Shown here: piece by piece, positions 45,221 through 54,200 of the stretch
Layout: every line of letters starts with the position of its first letter
How positions within the stretch are numbered: position 1 is the stretch's first letter
NCBI RefSeq assembly: GCF_028712425.1
Contig: NZ_JAQTQD010000017.1
Span: forward strand, 1 to 60,486
Direction of reading: 5' to 3'
Origin: Methanoregula sp.
GTDB taxonomy: Archaea; Halobacteriota; Methanomicrobia; Methanomicrobiales; Methanospirillaceae
Length of the DNA: 60,486 nt
Program-made: the position numbers and the translations under genes
The notes under the pieces: generated by a model
Told to the model about the DNA's origin: nothing
The model's input: the letters and a program-made list of their open reading frames with translations, nothing else
The model's database searches: none

Positions 45221-45403
45221 TTATTCCATGTGGATTGCTTCAGACGGGCAGACATCCACGCAGGTCTGGCAGTCGACACACATGTCCTTGTCAACCTTGG
45301 CCTTGTCGTTCTCCATGGCGATTGCCGATGCGGGACATTCGCTCACGCAGGTTTCACATCCGGTACACTTATCGTTGTCAACGATTGCTACCAACTCGTT
45401 CAC
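45221..45403 (-). CDS. 2[4Fe-4S] ferredoxin
   Basis: The 60-aa protein has CTGCETCVSECP (13-24) and CVDCQTCVDVCP (42-53) with the symmetrical spacer. It is a general low-potential electron carrier. It sits between asd and dapB on the same strand, with gaps of over 100 bases on each side, so it may be independently expressed. Confidence 0.93.
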   Translation of the reverse strand: MNELVAIVDNDKCTGCETCVSECPASAIAMENDKAKVDKDMCVDCQTCVDVCPSEAIHME

Positions 45404-45528
45404 TCCGGGTTATATGTTTCTATTCAGGGTAAAAAAAGGATTACTATCCTGACACCGTGACTGACTGGACAGGTGTGATGAAAATTTGGACTTCCCCAAA
45501 AAAAGAGAGATGATCGTGTGAAAAAGCA

Positions 45529-46293
45529 CTACTTCTTCAGGCCAAGGACATCGTTCATGTCATAAATGCCGGGCTTCTTCCCGACAACCCAGCGGGCTGC
45601 CTGCAGGGCACCGCTGGCAAAGACAGACCGGTCATAGGCACGGTGCGAGAGCTCGATGGTCTCGAAGTTCTTCGAGTACATGACCTTATGGTCGCCAACG
45701 ATGTCACCGCCCCGGATCACGTGCACGCCAATCTCGTTCTTCCGCTCGGTCATGCCTTCGCGCCCGTACATCTTGTCACGGGTGCCAGCCTCCTCCTCGA
45801 TGATCTGGAGAAGGGTTTTAGCCGTGCCGCTCGGGGCATCCTTCTTGTTCCGGTGGTGTGCCTCGATGAGCTCGATGTCATAGTCTTTTAAAAGCCGGGC
45901 AGACTGGCGTACGAGCTGCTGGAAGATGGCGACCCCGATCGAGAAGTTGGTGGTGATGACAGCCGGGACATGGCCGAGGATCGCCTTCTCGATCTCTGCC
46001 CGCTGTGCCGGGGATATCCCGGTAGTGCCGATAATCAGGGCGCAGTTGTTCCGTGCCGCCACCTGGACATTCCCGACAACCGCACTGGCAATCGTGAAAT
46101 CGATGACAACGTCTGCCTTTGTCTTCTTTAACAGGGCATCGGCATCTTTCGCTTCAACAATCTCGGCCCCGAAAAAGGAACTGGACTTGAGATTGATGCC
46201 CCCCACCAGTTCCAGGTCATCGGATTCATGGACCATCCTCCCGAGAGTCTGGCCCATCCTTCCCGAAGCTCCGCAGATAACGACTTTCACCAT
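45529..46293 (-). CDS. dapB: 4-hydroxy-tetrahydrodipicolinate reductase
   Basis: The 254-aa protein has GASGRMGQTLGRM, VVIDFTIASAVV, the IGTTGIS nucleotide segment, the catalytic EAHHRNKKDAPSGTA block and a C-terminal FASGALQAARW. It reduces hydroxy-tetrahydrodipicolinate in lysine synthesis. It begins 8 bases after the dapA stop. Confidence 0.95.
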   Translation of the reverse strand: MVKVVICGASGRMGQTLGRMVHESDDLELVGGINLKSSSFFGAEIVEAKDADALLKKTKADVVIDFTIASAVVGNVQVAARNNCALIIGTTGISPAQRAEIEKAILGHVPAVITTNFSIGVAIFQQLVRQSARLLKDYDIELIEAHHRNKKDAPSGTAKTLLQIIEEEAGTRDKMYGREGMTERKNEIGVHVIRGGDIVGDHKVMYSKNFETIELSHRAYDRSVFASGALQAARWVVGKKPGIYDMNDVLGLKK

Positions 46294-46300
46294 ATCCGCG

Positions 46301-47278
46301 TCACCGTGTACGCCGTCGGGTTGTGGGTTTAGTTTTCCGTTTTGCCGCTGCCGCCTTTTCCGGCTTCTTTACTGCGGTATTTGCTTTCGGCACAGATCCT
46401 TTGATCGGAATGGTGGCAAGCACTTTTTTGAGCTGCTCGGTCTTCTTTGCGTCCAGTTCATCGAGCGGAAGCCGGACCGGACCACCGGCAAGGCCGATTA
46501 ACTCAACAGATTTCTTGACCGGGATCGGGTTCGTGTCAATGAACATCGCACGGTGGAGGGGTGACAGCGCATAGTGGAGCACGAGAGCCTTCTGGTAATC
46601 GCCCTGCCGGAACGCTTCGTACATTGCTACCACCCTTGCCGGATCAACATTTGCCGTCACTGATATGACTCCGGAGCCGCCCAGCGCGAGGATCGGGAGC
46701 GTGATGCCGTCATCACCGGAGATGACCAGGAAGTCCTCGTCCTGGGTCTCTTCGATGATCCGGGAGATCTGGCCGATGTTGCCGCTCGCTTCTTTGATCC
46801 CGACAATATTCGGGTGCTGTGCCAGCTCGGCGACAAGGTCCGGCTCAAGGTTCTGGCCGGTCCGCCCCGGTACATTGTACATCACAACCGGGATATCGAG
46901 ATCCGCAAGTTTCGTGTAGTGCTTGATGAGACCTGCACGGTTGGGCTTGTTGTAATAGGGACTGATGGCAAGAACGCCGTCCGCACCAATGTCCTTCGCC
47001 GCCTTCGTCAGGCGCACTGCCTCGGCAGTGTTGTTGGAACCCGTACCGGCAAGTACGGGGATCCTGCCATTGACCTTTTCAACCGTGAGCTCGATGACCT
47101 TTTCATGTTCATCGAACGTCAGGGTCGCAGACTCTCCAGTAGAACCGCAGGGTACAATCCCGTGGATACCGCGGGAAAGAAGAAAACTGATGTTCCGCTC
47201 AAGACCCGGGATGTCCAGGCCCATTGCAGGGGTTCTTTTAAAAGGAGTAATAATTGCCGGAAGGACACCTTCGAACAT
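46301..47278 (-). CDS. dapA: 4-hydroxy-tetrahydrodipicolinate synthase with basic tail
   Basis: The 325-aa enzyme has the DapA signatures GIVPCGSTGESATL, VMYNVPGRTG (Tyr), the Schiff-base Lys in GIKEASGNI and GDDGITLPILALGG. It condenses pyruvate with aspartate semialdehyde. The family usually ends near residue 292. Here about 30 residues of Lys/Arg/Ala/Thr (AAAAKRKTKPTTRRRTR at the end) follow in frame. Combined with the tail on IlvE this is a curious recurrence. It begins 8 bases after rps17e. Confidence 0.93.
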   Translation of the reverse strand: MFEGVLPAIITPFKRTPAMGLDIPGLERNISFLLSRGIHGIVPCGSTGESATLTFDEHEKVIELTVEKVNGRIPVLAGTGSNNTAEAVRLTKAAKDIGADGVLAISPYYNKPNRAGLIKHYTKLADLDIPVVMYNVPGRTGQNLEPDLVAELAQHPNIVGIKEASGNIGQISRIIEETQDEDFLVISGDDGITLPILALGGSGVISVTANVDPARVVAMYEAFRQGDYQKALVLHYALSPLHRAMFIDTNPIPVKKSVELIGLAGGPVRLPLDELDAKKTEQLKKVLATIPIKGSVPKANTAVKKPEKAAAAKRKTKPTTRRRTR

Positions 47279-47285
47279 GAACAGG

Positions 47286-47477
47286 TTATGAGCGTTTCCT
47301 TGTATTTATTTTTCTTGTAATGTATCCGGCGATCCGGTTCCGGACACGCTTGCTCTCGATGACGGCGGACGAGCCCAGCTGCTGCTTGTTCTCATCAAAG
47401 TTGTTCGTGAAGTTTTCCCGCTGCTTGTTCAGAAGCTCGGTTCCCACTGTCTTGATATATGACGGTTTGATTCCCAT
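47286..47477 (-). CDS. rps17e: Ribosomal protein S17e
   Basis: The 63-aa protein begins MGIKPSYIKTVGTELLNKQR, has FTNNFDENKQQL and ends in SKRVRNRIAGYITRKI, the typical S17e core. It is a small-subunit protein of archaea. It lies directly upstream of dapA and downstream of the ThiN-domain gene on the same strand. Confidence 0.92.
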   Translation of the reverse strand: MGIKPSYIKTVGTELLNKQRENFTNNFDENKQQLGSSAVIESKRVRNRIAGYITRKINTRKRS

Positions 47478-47503
47478 GAACGATTCCTCAAGGATTCTAT
47501 ATA

Positions 47504-48037
47504 TTAAATGCGGTTTGAGCAGATAATGATATTGTTTACTACGTCGACCGGATCCTCGGCAAGAAGGATGAGCGGTGAACTGGCAGCACTGCCGTTTTCC
47601 GCGTAGATCGCGTCGGGAATTTCATCATGGCAGCACGAGGCGATCCCCCAGTCCATGGTGCTGATCCCTTTTGGTGCTTTCGTCGCATCATACGAAGCGC
47701 ATTCTAAGAACAGATCCCCGTCCAGCACATCGAGTGCCCGGTCTGAACAGCGGAGGAGGGCTGCGCTCCGGTAGAGCGGATCGAATTTCATAACAGTCAG
47801 GATGATCCGTGCTATCTCTTCGTCCAAACCAAAGTCACAATCAACGGCAGGTTCTCCGGCTCGGATTATCCTTCCCGCAATCGCTGCAATGCCGTTTTTG
47901 TCCCGGGCACCCCGGATCGCGTACCCCACCTGTGCACCGGAAGCGGGAATGAGCCTGGCATTGATCGATCCGGCAAGCGGGGCAACGGCACTCTCCAGCT
48001 GTGCGATGACTGCACTGCGTTCGGCGGTCGGGTCCAT
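47504..48037 (-). CDS. ThiN-domain protein (thiamine-phosphate synthase-like)
   Basis: The start is placed at MDPTAERSAVIAQLE (48037); the family then begins. The 177-aa product looks like a free-standing ThiN domain: QVGYAIRGARDKNGIAAIAG, FGLDEEIARIILTVMKFDP, a STMDWG segment and an ILLAEDPVDVV end. ThiN condenses the thiazole and pyrimidine moieties of thiamine in archaea, or serves as a thiamine-sensing domain in regulators. No DNA-binding domain is attached here. It is first of the thiN-rps17e-dapA-dapB group. Confidence 0.75.
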   Translation of the reverse strand: MDPTAERSAVIAQLESAVAPLAGSINARLIPASGAQVGYAIRGARDKNGIAAIAGRIIRAGEPAVDCDFGLDEEIARIILTVMKFDPLYRSAALLRCSDRALDVLDGDLFLECASYDATKAPKGISTMDWGIASCCHDEIPDAIYAENGSAASSPLILLAEDPVDVVNNIIICSNRI

Positions 48038-48159
48038 TACAAGTAGTGGAGCCCGGGAGATTATTAACGGCGCTGGTGCCACCGTATTTTGTTGCGATTC
48101 CTCCTCTTCTCCCCTTTAAAATTATTATCAGATTCAATGAAGCACTATTGTCCATTGGT

Positions 48160-48300
48160 ATGATCTTCAAAGTTGTCATAACGCCGGATACCGAAGATGG
48201 CGGATATACGGTCAGCTGCCCCGCGCTCCCCGGCTGTCATTCCGAAGGGGAGAGCATGGAGGAGGCACTGGAGAACATCAAGGATGCGTTGCCGTACTGA
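48160..48300 (+). pseudogene. Truncated HicB-like antitoxin
   Basis: The ATG at 48160 gives MIFKVVITPDTEDGGYTVSC, then PALPGCHSEGESMEEALENI, the HicB N-terminal domain. An early TGA cuts it at 46 residues, before the usual helix and dimerisation part. It is followed by a degenerate HicA-like frame in the usual order reversed, so this is a dead or partly dead toxin-antitoxin pair. Confidence 0.7.
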
Positions 48301-48355
48301 ACGAGCGTGCGCACCGCAGGCAGGGCAGCAAGGTTGCCGAAGTCTCCCTATAACG

Positions 48356-48487
48356 ATGGTAAAACTTCCCGTAATATCCGGTCATGCTGCAATAAAGGCT
48401 TTCAGCAAAGCCGGGTTTACCGGCAATCGCCTGCCAGGGCATATCCGGATATTCGTTTTGAACGGTACCGGGGGACTGTTCTTCTGA
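48356..48487 (+). pseudogene. Degenerate HicA-like toxin
   Basis: A 43-codon frame begins MVKLPVISGHAAIKAFSKAG, like HicA (KLPVVSG...KALEKAGF), with a GH at the position of the toxin His. The reading frame loses similarity after LPGHIRIF and stops early, whereas functional HicA has about 60-75 residues. It lies 55 bases after the truncated HicB. Confidence 0.55.
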
Positions 48488-49072
48488 AGGAAGTATGCGG
48501 GGACGGTTGTGGAAACGCCATCCCGGTTCGTTTCGCGTGCTCATGTCCGGAAAAAATAGCGATCCTCCATCCAAAAGGCACCAATTAGGCGATTTTTAGA
48601 GGCTGAAATGGCACCCAGATCCTGAAAATCTCCCTGGTTCACCCGTATTTCCAAAACCGCCTGCTGTAATTCACGAAAAAAGGCGACTATCTGGAAAACC
48701 GTTTTTCAAAATGGGCTCCAATCCGAAAAATAACCTCAAATTAAAGAGATAATTTTACTGTGCGATTACTCCCTGAAAGGGAGTAAGAGCTCGAGAATGT
48801 CAAGAGGCATCAGACATGAGACATGAGAAGAAAGTCTTCGAAGAACGAAGTTCTTCGAGCAGGGAGACTCTCCGACAAGGCCCGGAAAAAAGGATATCTC
48901 CCGGTCCCTGCATATCCACCCCGGGTTAATCCGCCGTAATGAAGCCTGTCTTTACCGTGGTACTCATACTATACCGCATAGACGCCGGGCTGGGAACAGA
49001 TACAGACAGGCGTCTTCCCGGTGCTGCCGATGATCCCGATGTCCTCAGTTCACAATGCCGGCGATCCGGCTG
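48488..49072. other. Intergenic region with two hairpins
   Basis: No supported gene is seen. ACTCCC-TGAAA-GGGAGT forms a hairpin at 48,768-48,784. TCGAAGAAC-GAA-GTTCTTCGA forms a nine-pair hairpin at 48,838-48,858, flanked by AGTCT (48,833-48,837) and AGACT (48,865-48,869). The second resembles the hairpin at 40,580 in having purine triloops and CGAAG stems. Confidence 0.6.
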
Positions 49073-51289
49073 TCATTTGTACTCCCACCTGAGCGGGTCG
49101 CGGTCGCGGCGACGCTTCTTCAGGTAGCCGGCGGTTGCCACGGTAAGGATGGCGATTGCGGCGATGATCTCTGCGGCAAGGAAGAGCGGGTTCTTCCAGA
49201 GTACTTTCATTCCCGGTCCGGTTGTGTTGCTGACGGCTGGCATGATGGATTCCTCCTGCGGTGCAGACAGCACCTCCCCGGTCGGCCACGGGGTGATCCG
49301 CACCTTCAGTTTCGTGGGTTCGGTGGGGACCGGCGTTGCGGTTGGTGTTGGCGTTGCGGTCCCCGTTGCTGTGACGGCTGGAATTGCTGTGGGGGGCGGG
49401 TAATAGGTATAACTGTCGCTCCCGCCATAATACGACCAGGACGACGAGGAACTGGTTGTCGTCACCGGCGAGTATGCGGTCAGGACGAACGTCGAGAGGC
49501 CGGTGGGGGAGATGGCGACGAAGTAGTCGTTGCCGTCCGCAGCGCAGAGGCCGGTCCATTCTGTGGTCAGGAACGTGACCGTGCCTTCGTCCGAGCGGTG
49601 CATGACCGCAATGCGGGACGTGCCGCCGTTGTCCTCGACCCAGGTGTGGTTGACCGCCATGGTTACGTTGGCGCTCTGGATGATGCCGCCGGTGCCGGAA
49701 TTGGCGATATCGGTCTTGGTGAAGGTGACCGTATAGGCGGTAGCGATGATGTTCTTCTTCTCCGATACGGCGACGGCGGTGAACGAGCTCCAGACCGATG
49801 CGTCGGGATCGGACGTAATGGTACTGTTGATCGCGGCAGAGCTATTCGGGAGCTGCGAGAGCGTAAGAGTAAGCGTCACATTCGGATTGCCGAGCGACTC
49901 GATACCTACGCTGACATTGGTGGCAACGGCCTCCACGCTCTTTACTGTGCCGGTCACGTTCCCGGAGTCGGTCACGGCAGGAGCATCGAGCGTGATCTTC
50001 AGGTGGTCCCAGGCAGTGCCGACATTGTCCACCGTGACGATATTTGTGTTTGTACTGTCGATGGTTGCATTGGCGGCGCTGATGTTGATGCCCTGGCTCG
50101 ATCCGGTGGCGTTTGTCACGATACCCGGGAGTTCGAAGGTCTTGTTCGTGCTGACCGGGTTGATTACTGTGATGTAGTTTGTCCGGGTCTTCGTATCGGA
50201 GCCCTTGCTGTTGGTTGCGTTGAGTTTGACCGAATAGGTGCCGGCTTTCGTGTAGGTGTAGTCCGGGATCTGTTTTGCTGAGGTACCGTCATCGCCGAAA
50301 TCCCATGCCCAGCCGGTCGGCGTGTTGAGCGAGGTGTCCCTGAACCTCGGGTTGAACGGTGCGATGCCTTTGGTCTGGCTGGCGGCGAAGTCCGCGACCG
50401 GGGGGATCACCTTCGCGGTGACGGAGTACCCGCTATCGATGGGGTTGGTCCAGCCCATGCCGGACGAGGCACGGTACCCGTACACGTTGAAGACGGCGTT
50501 GTCCGGGAGGTTTGTGAACGCGTAGTCGACCCGGACCGCGCCGTTGTTCTTCAGGCCCGGACTGCTGCTGAGCAGGCCGGATCTCGTGTCGATGAACATC
50601 AGCCGGTACTGGCTGGCCGGGCTGTCCATCTCCTCTCCCTTGAAGAGCGGGTAGTCCGCGTTGCCCTGCGTGGGCTTCCAGCTCTGCGGGCCATAGAAGA
50701 GGTCGGCTTTCGTGAACGTCTGGTCGAGCGCGGTGGACTGGTAGGTGTAACTACCCGAAGCCGGCGCGGAGCCGGTCGGCGTCCACGTGTACCCGCTGGT
50801 CTTGATCCGGGCCGTGAAATCGTCCGGGATGGTGCCGTTGACCGCCAGCAGGAGGACGACCTCGTCTTCGTACGAATCCCCGGTGATATAGAATGTCCCG
50901 GACTGGCTGTTCGTTATCGTGACCTTGTTGGACGTGTCTGCAGGATCGGTCGAGATGTGGATCGCGGAGAGGCCCCCCGAACCGCCCTGAATGTAATACG
51001 TGCCGTTGCCGTTGTCGTCCCACCGGATGCCGTCGTGGTTCGCTGTCCGGATGTATGTCTTGTTGTTACCCGGGACCGGCCCGGTGGCGTTGACCACGTA
51101 CACGAGGCCGGCCTTGGTTATCGTGCTGCTTCCCCCGGCATTGGCTGCCGTGAGCTTGACCGGGTAGGTCCCGGCCGAGCCGTAGGTGTGTGTCGGGTTC
51201 ACCGGCTTGTCGAATGTCACGATCCCGCCGTCCCCGAAGTCCCAGGACCATGACGTCGGGCTGTTGGTCGAGGTGTCGGTGAAGGTCAC
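49073..51289 (-). CDS. C-terminal part of giant PKD surface protein (out of frame)
   Basis: From the first Met at 51289 the 738-aa product starts inside a PKD domain (TNSPTSWSWDFGDGG) with no signal peptide. It then has an extracellular domain like that of 55,202-56,155 (YTWTPTG..., QSWKPTQGNADYPLFKGEEM), a second PKD domain (GWAWDFGDDGTS), a Ser/Thr-rich region, a TATPTPTATPVPT stalk, a C-terminal transmembrane helix (FLAAEIIAAIAILTVATAGY) and a basic end. The frame is continuous upstream with PTASFTATQVNGVAPLAVTF across the G10 tract of 51,338-51,347, where the gene before it shifts out. It is therefore the second half of one gene with 51,286-54,861, in different reading phase. Confidence 0.8.
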   Translation of the reverse strand: MTFTDTSTNSPTSWSWDFGDGGIVTFDKPVNPTHTYGSAGTYPVKLTAANAGGSSTITKAGLVYVVNATGPVPGNNKTYIRTANHDGIRWDDNGNGTYYIQGGSGGLSAIHISTDPADTSNKVTITNSQSGTFYITGDSYEDEVVLLLAVNGTIPDDFTARIKTSGYTWTPTGSAPASGSYTYQSTALDQTFTKADLFYGPQSWKPTQGNADYPLFKGEEMDSPASQYRLMFIDTRSGLLSSSPGLKNNGAVRVDYAFTNLPDNAVFNVYGYRASSGMGWTNPIDSGYSVTAKVIPPVADFAASQTKGIAPFNPRFRDTSLNTPTGWAWDFGDDGTSAKQIPDYTYTKAGTYSVKLNATNSKGSDTKTRTNYITVINPVSTNKTFELPGIVTNATGSSQGINISAANATIDSTNTNIVTVDNVGTAWDHLKITLDAPAVTDSGNVTGTVKSVEAVATNVSVGIESLGNPNVTLTLTLSQLPNSSAAINSTITSDPDASVWSSFTAVAVSEKKNIIATAYTVTFTKTDIANSGTGGIIQSANVTMAVNHTWVEDNGGTSRIAVMHRSDEGTVTFLTTEWTGLCAADGNDYFVAISPTGLSTFVLTAYSPVTTTSSSSSWSYYGGSDSYTYYPPPTAIPAVTATGTATPTPTATPVPTEPTKLKVRITPWPTGEVLSAPQEESIMPAVSNTTGPGMKVLWKNPLFLAAEIIAAIAILTVATAGYLKKRRRDRDPLRWEYK

Positions 51290-54200
51290 GGCCAGCGGGG
51301 CGACGCCGTTGACCTGGGTGGCGGTGAAGGAGGCGGTGGGGGGGGGGTGGGTGTGCCGGAGTTGCCGCAGGTGGTACCGGAGCCGGCGCAGAAGTCGTCG
51401 ACGTAGGAATTTACCGCTATATACTTTCTATCGAACGCTACCTGAACCGGATGGACCCCGGTATACCCGGTTATCGGGATCGTATACTGGTTCCAGCCGG
51501 TCTGGATTATACCGGGGGCCTGAACTGTTTCTCCATCTATATTAATATTGAAACTCTGCGTTACGCTGCAGGACCCACCATACCCCCAGAACGAGATGAC
51601 GGTAGCATCCGTCAGATCGACGTACTGGATCACATAACTATCCGCAACACTGCCATCACTATTCAAGAATGCCGAATAGCTGCCGGTATGGGCTGTAGCT
51701 GACGATACGGATGCATATTTCCCTGTTGTCCATTCGGTACTATCGCCGGTCTCGAACCCTGGGTTGGCGAACTGGTTTGATCTTCCGTTCGATGCCACCG
51801 CGATAAGACTGGACTTGAGAACACTGTTACCTCCGCCACCGTTTGTGACCGTAAGATTTACCGAATACGTTCCTAGTGCATACCAGTGGAGCGGATTCTG
51901 TTCGGTTGAATTTGTGCCGTCCCCGAAGTCCCACAACCATGTAACCGGAAAATTGGTTGAGGTATCGTTGAACTGGACCGCTATAGGAGAGGTGCCCGTT
52001 GTGACATTTACGATGAAGTCAGCAACAGGCACCGGTGGAACAGTGAGCGTTATATCCTGCGTCCTGGAATTGGTGCCTTTTACATTCGTCACTGTGAGAT
52101 TCACCGTATAGGTGCCCGCATTCGTGTACATATGGACCACGTTCTGATCGAAGGAGGATGTACCGTCGCCGAAGTCCCAGTGCCAGGACTGCGGAACGTT
52201 TGTTGTTATGTCTGTGAACCGGATTGGAGACCGGTTGTGCCATCCGTAAGGCGTATCTCTGGTGAAATCTGCCTTCGGGACATCGGGAATGCCAATGACC
52301 GAATACCCGCTGGGGCCATAGGTGGAGCCCCCTGTGACATCGTTGGTCATGATCATAGTGCCGTGGGAACTGGCAAGATACCACCCGTATGCATTGAATA
52401 CAGCAAAACTCGTCAGGTTGGTGAACGCATATTCAATCTTGATATTATGATACGCTTTCCCGGCGTTCAGGTCGATGAACATGATCCGGAACTGGTTGAT
52501 GGGATCGGCCTGGTCCTCCCCGTAATAGATCGGATATCCATCGGGTTTCCAGCTCTGCGGACCGTAGATGAAATCGTCCTTTGTGAAGGTCTGATCCACG
52601 GCACCTTCTTTGTAATTCCATTCAGTAGGTGCGCCTCCGTTGGTATAGGCAGGACCGAAAGGTGTCCAGTTGTCCCCGCTCGACCGGATATGGACACGGA
52701 AATCATCGGGGATCGTCCCGTTGACGGCGAGCATCAGGATTCCCTCGGGCATGGTCGGCTGGCCCCCGGTATGGGTGAAATAGAATGTACCGGACTGGTT
52801 GGTGGTGGTGGTTATATCAGAGACGGAGTTTCCCGATGAGATGTGCAGGGCGTTCAGTCCCCCCATCGTGGCGAAAGAGTAGGTATTGGGGACGTAGACG
52901 GGATTGGTGCCGTTTAGATCGAACTTGACACCTTCATCGTTAGCAACGTAAAGGTATGGATAGGCTGGATCGATTGGGCCCGGTGTCACAATATCAATAA
53001 AGCTATTTTTTAAACGGGAACTTGTTCCGAATACATTAGTCGCCGAGAGGTTGATAGAATAATTTCCGACCGCTGAATAGGTATGTGTCGGGTTCTGATC
53101 GGTTGATGTAGTACCGTCTCCAAAGTCCCAGAGCCATGCAGTTGGAGAGTGAATCGAGATATCATTGAACTGAATGGTCTGAAATACAACTCCAACTCTG
53201 GGAGATGCAGTAAACGATATTACCGGTGCTGTCGAATATGGGGTGATGTAATCGGTCTTACTGGTGGTGTTGGTACCGACAGAATTTGTTGCGGTGAGGT
53301 TAACTGTATAAGTAGTAGTTGACGATCCAGATGCGGTGAATATATGAACAGGGTTCTGCTCGGTTGATGTTGTTCCATCCCCAAATTCCCAGTACCAGGA
53401 TGTCGGTGCCCCGGTTGACTGATCGGTGAACGAAACGGACAGCGGGCTTTTTCCGGAAACAGGGGTTGCCGTGAAAGCTGCTGTCGGGGGAGAATACACG
53501 CTGATGTATTTTGTCTTGATGAGAGTATTCATACCATTACTGTTGGTGATGGTCAGATTGACGGAATAGACTCCCCCATAGGAATAAGTATGCGGGGGGT
53601 TTTGTTCATCCGATGTCACGCCATCCCCAAAGTCCCAGTGCCATGCGGTGACAGTGAGGGGCGATGTGCCGGTGAACTGGACGGTGAGAGGTGCTGGACC
53701 GGCAATCTGGTCGGCAGTGAATGTTACTACGCCGGGGAATGCGCGCAACCTCCTATCAAAACTTGAAGCATAAACCGTTCCATCCGCACTAATTGCGGGC
53801 GATCCATAATTTGTATTAGCTGTTTTATAGGACCATTTAAGGATTGCATCCGGAGTAAGGCCGTAGATGTTACCCTCCCACGTTATAAAATAGATTGTTC
53901 CATCCGCCCCTATAACGGGGGCTCCATATATCTTTCCACAGTTATATGACCATTTCAGGGTACCATCCCGGTTCCATGCATAAAGGGCACTCGTACCCCC
54001 AACATAGATCGTTCCATCTTTCGCAATTGCAGGAGATCCAAATGTAAGTGCTCCTGACGTATTTTTCCATTTCAGGGTACCATCAGGATTCCATGCATAG
54101 ACGTTACTATCTCCACTACTTCCAATATAGGTGGTCCCATCCGATCCGATTGCCGCAGATCCTTTAACTGCTCCTGAAGTATTGCTCCACTTCAGGATAC

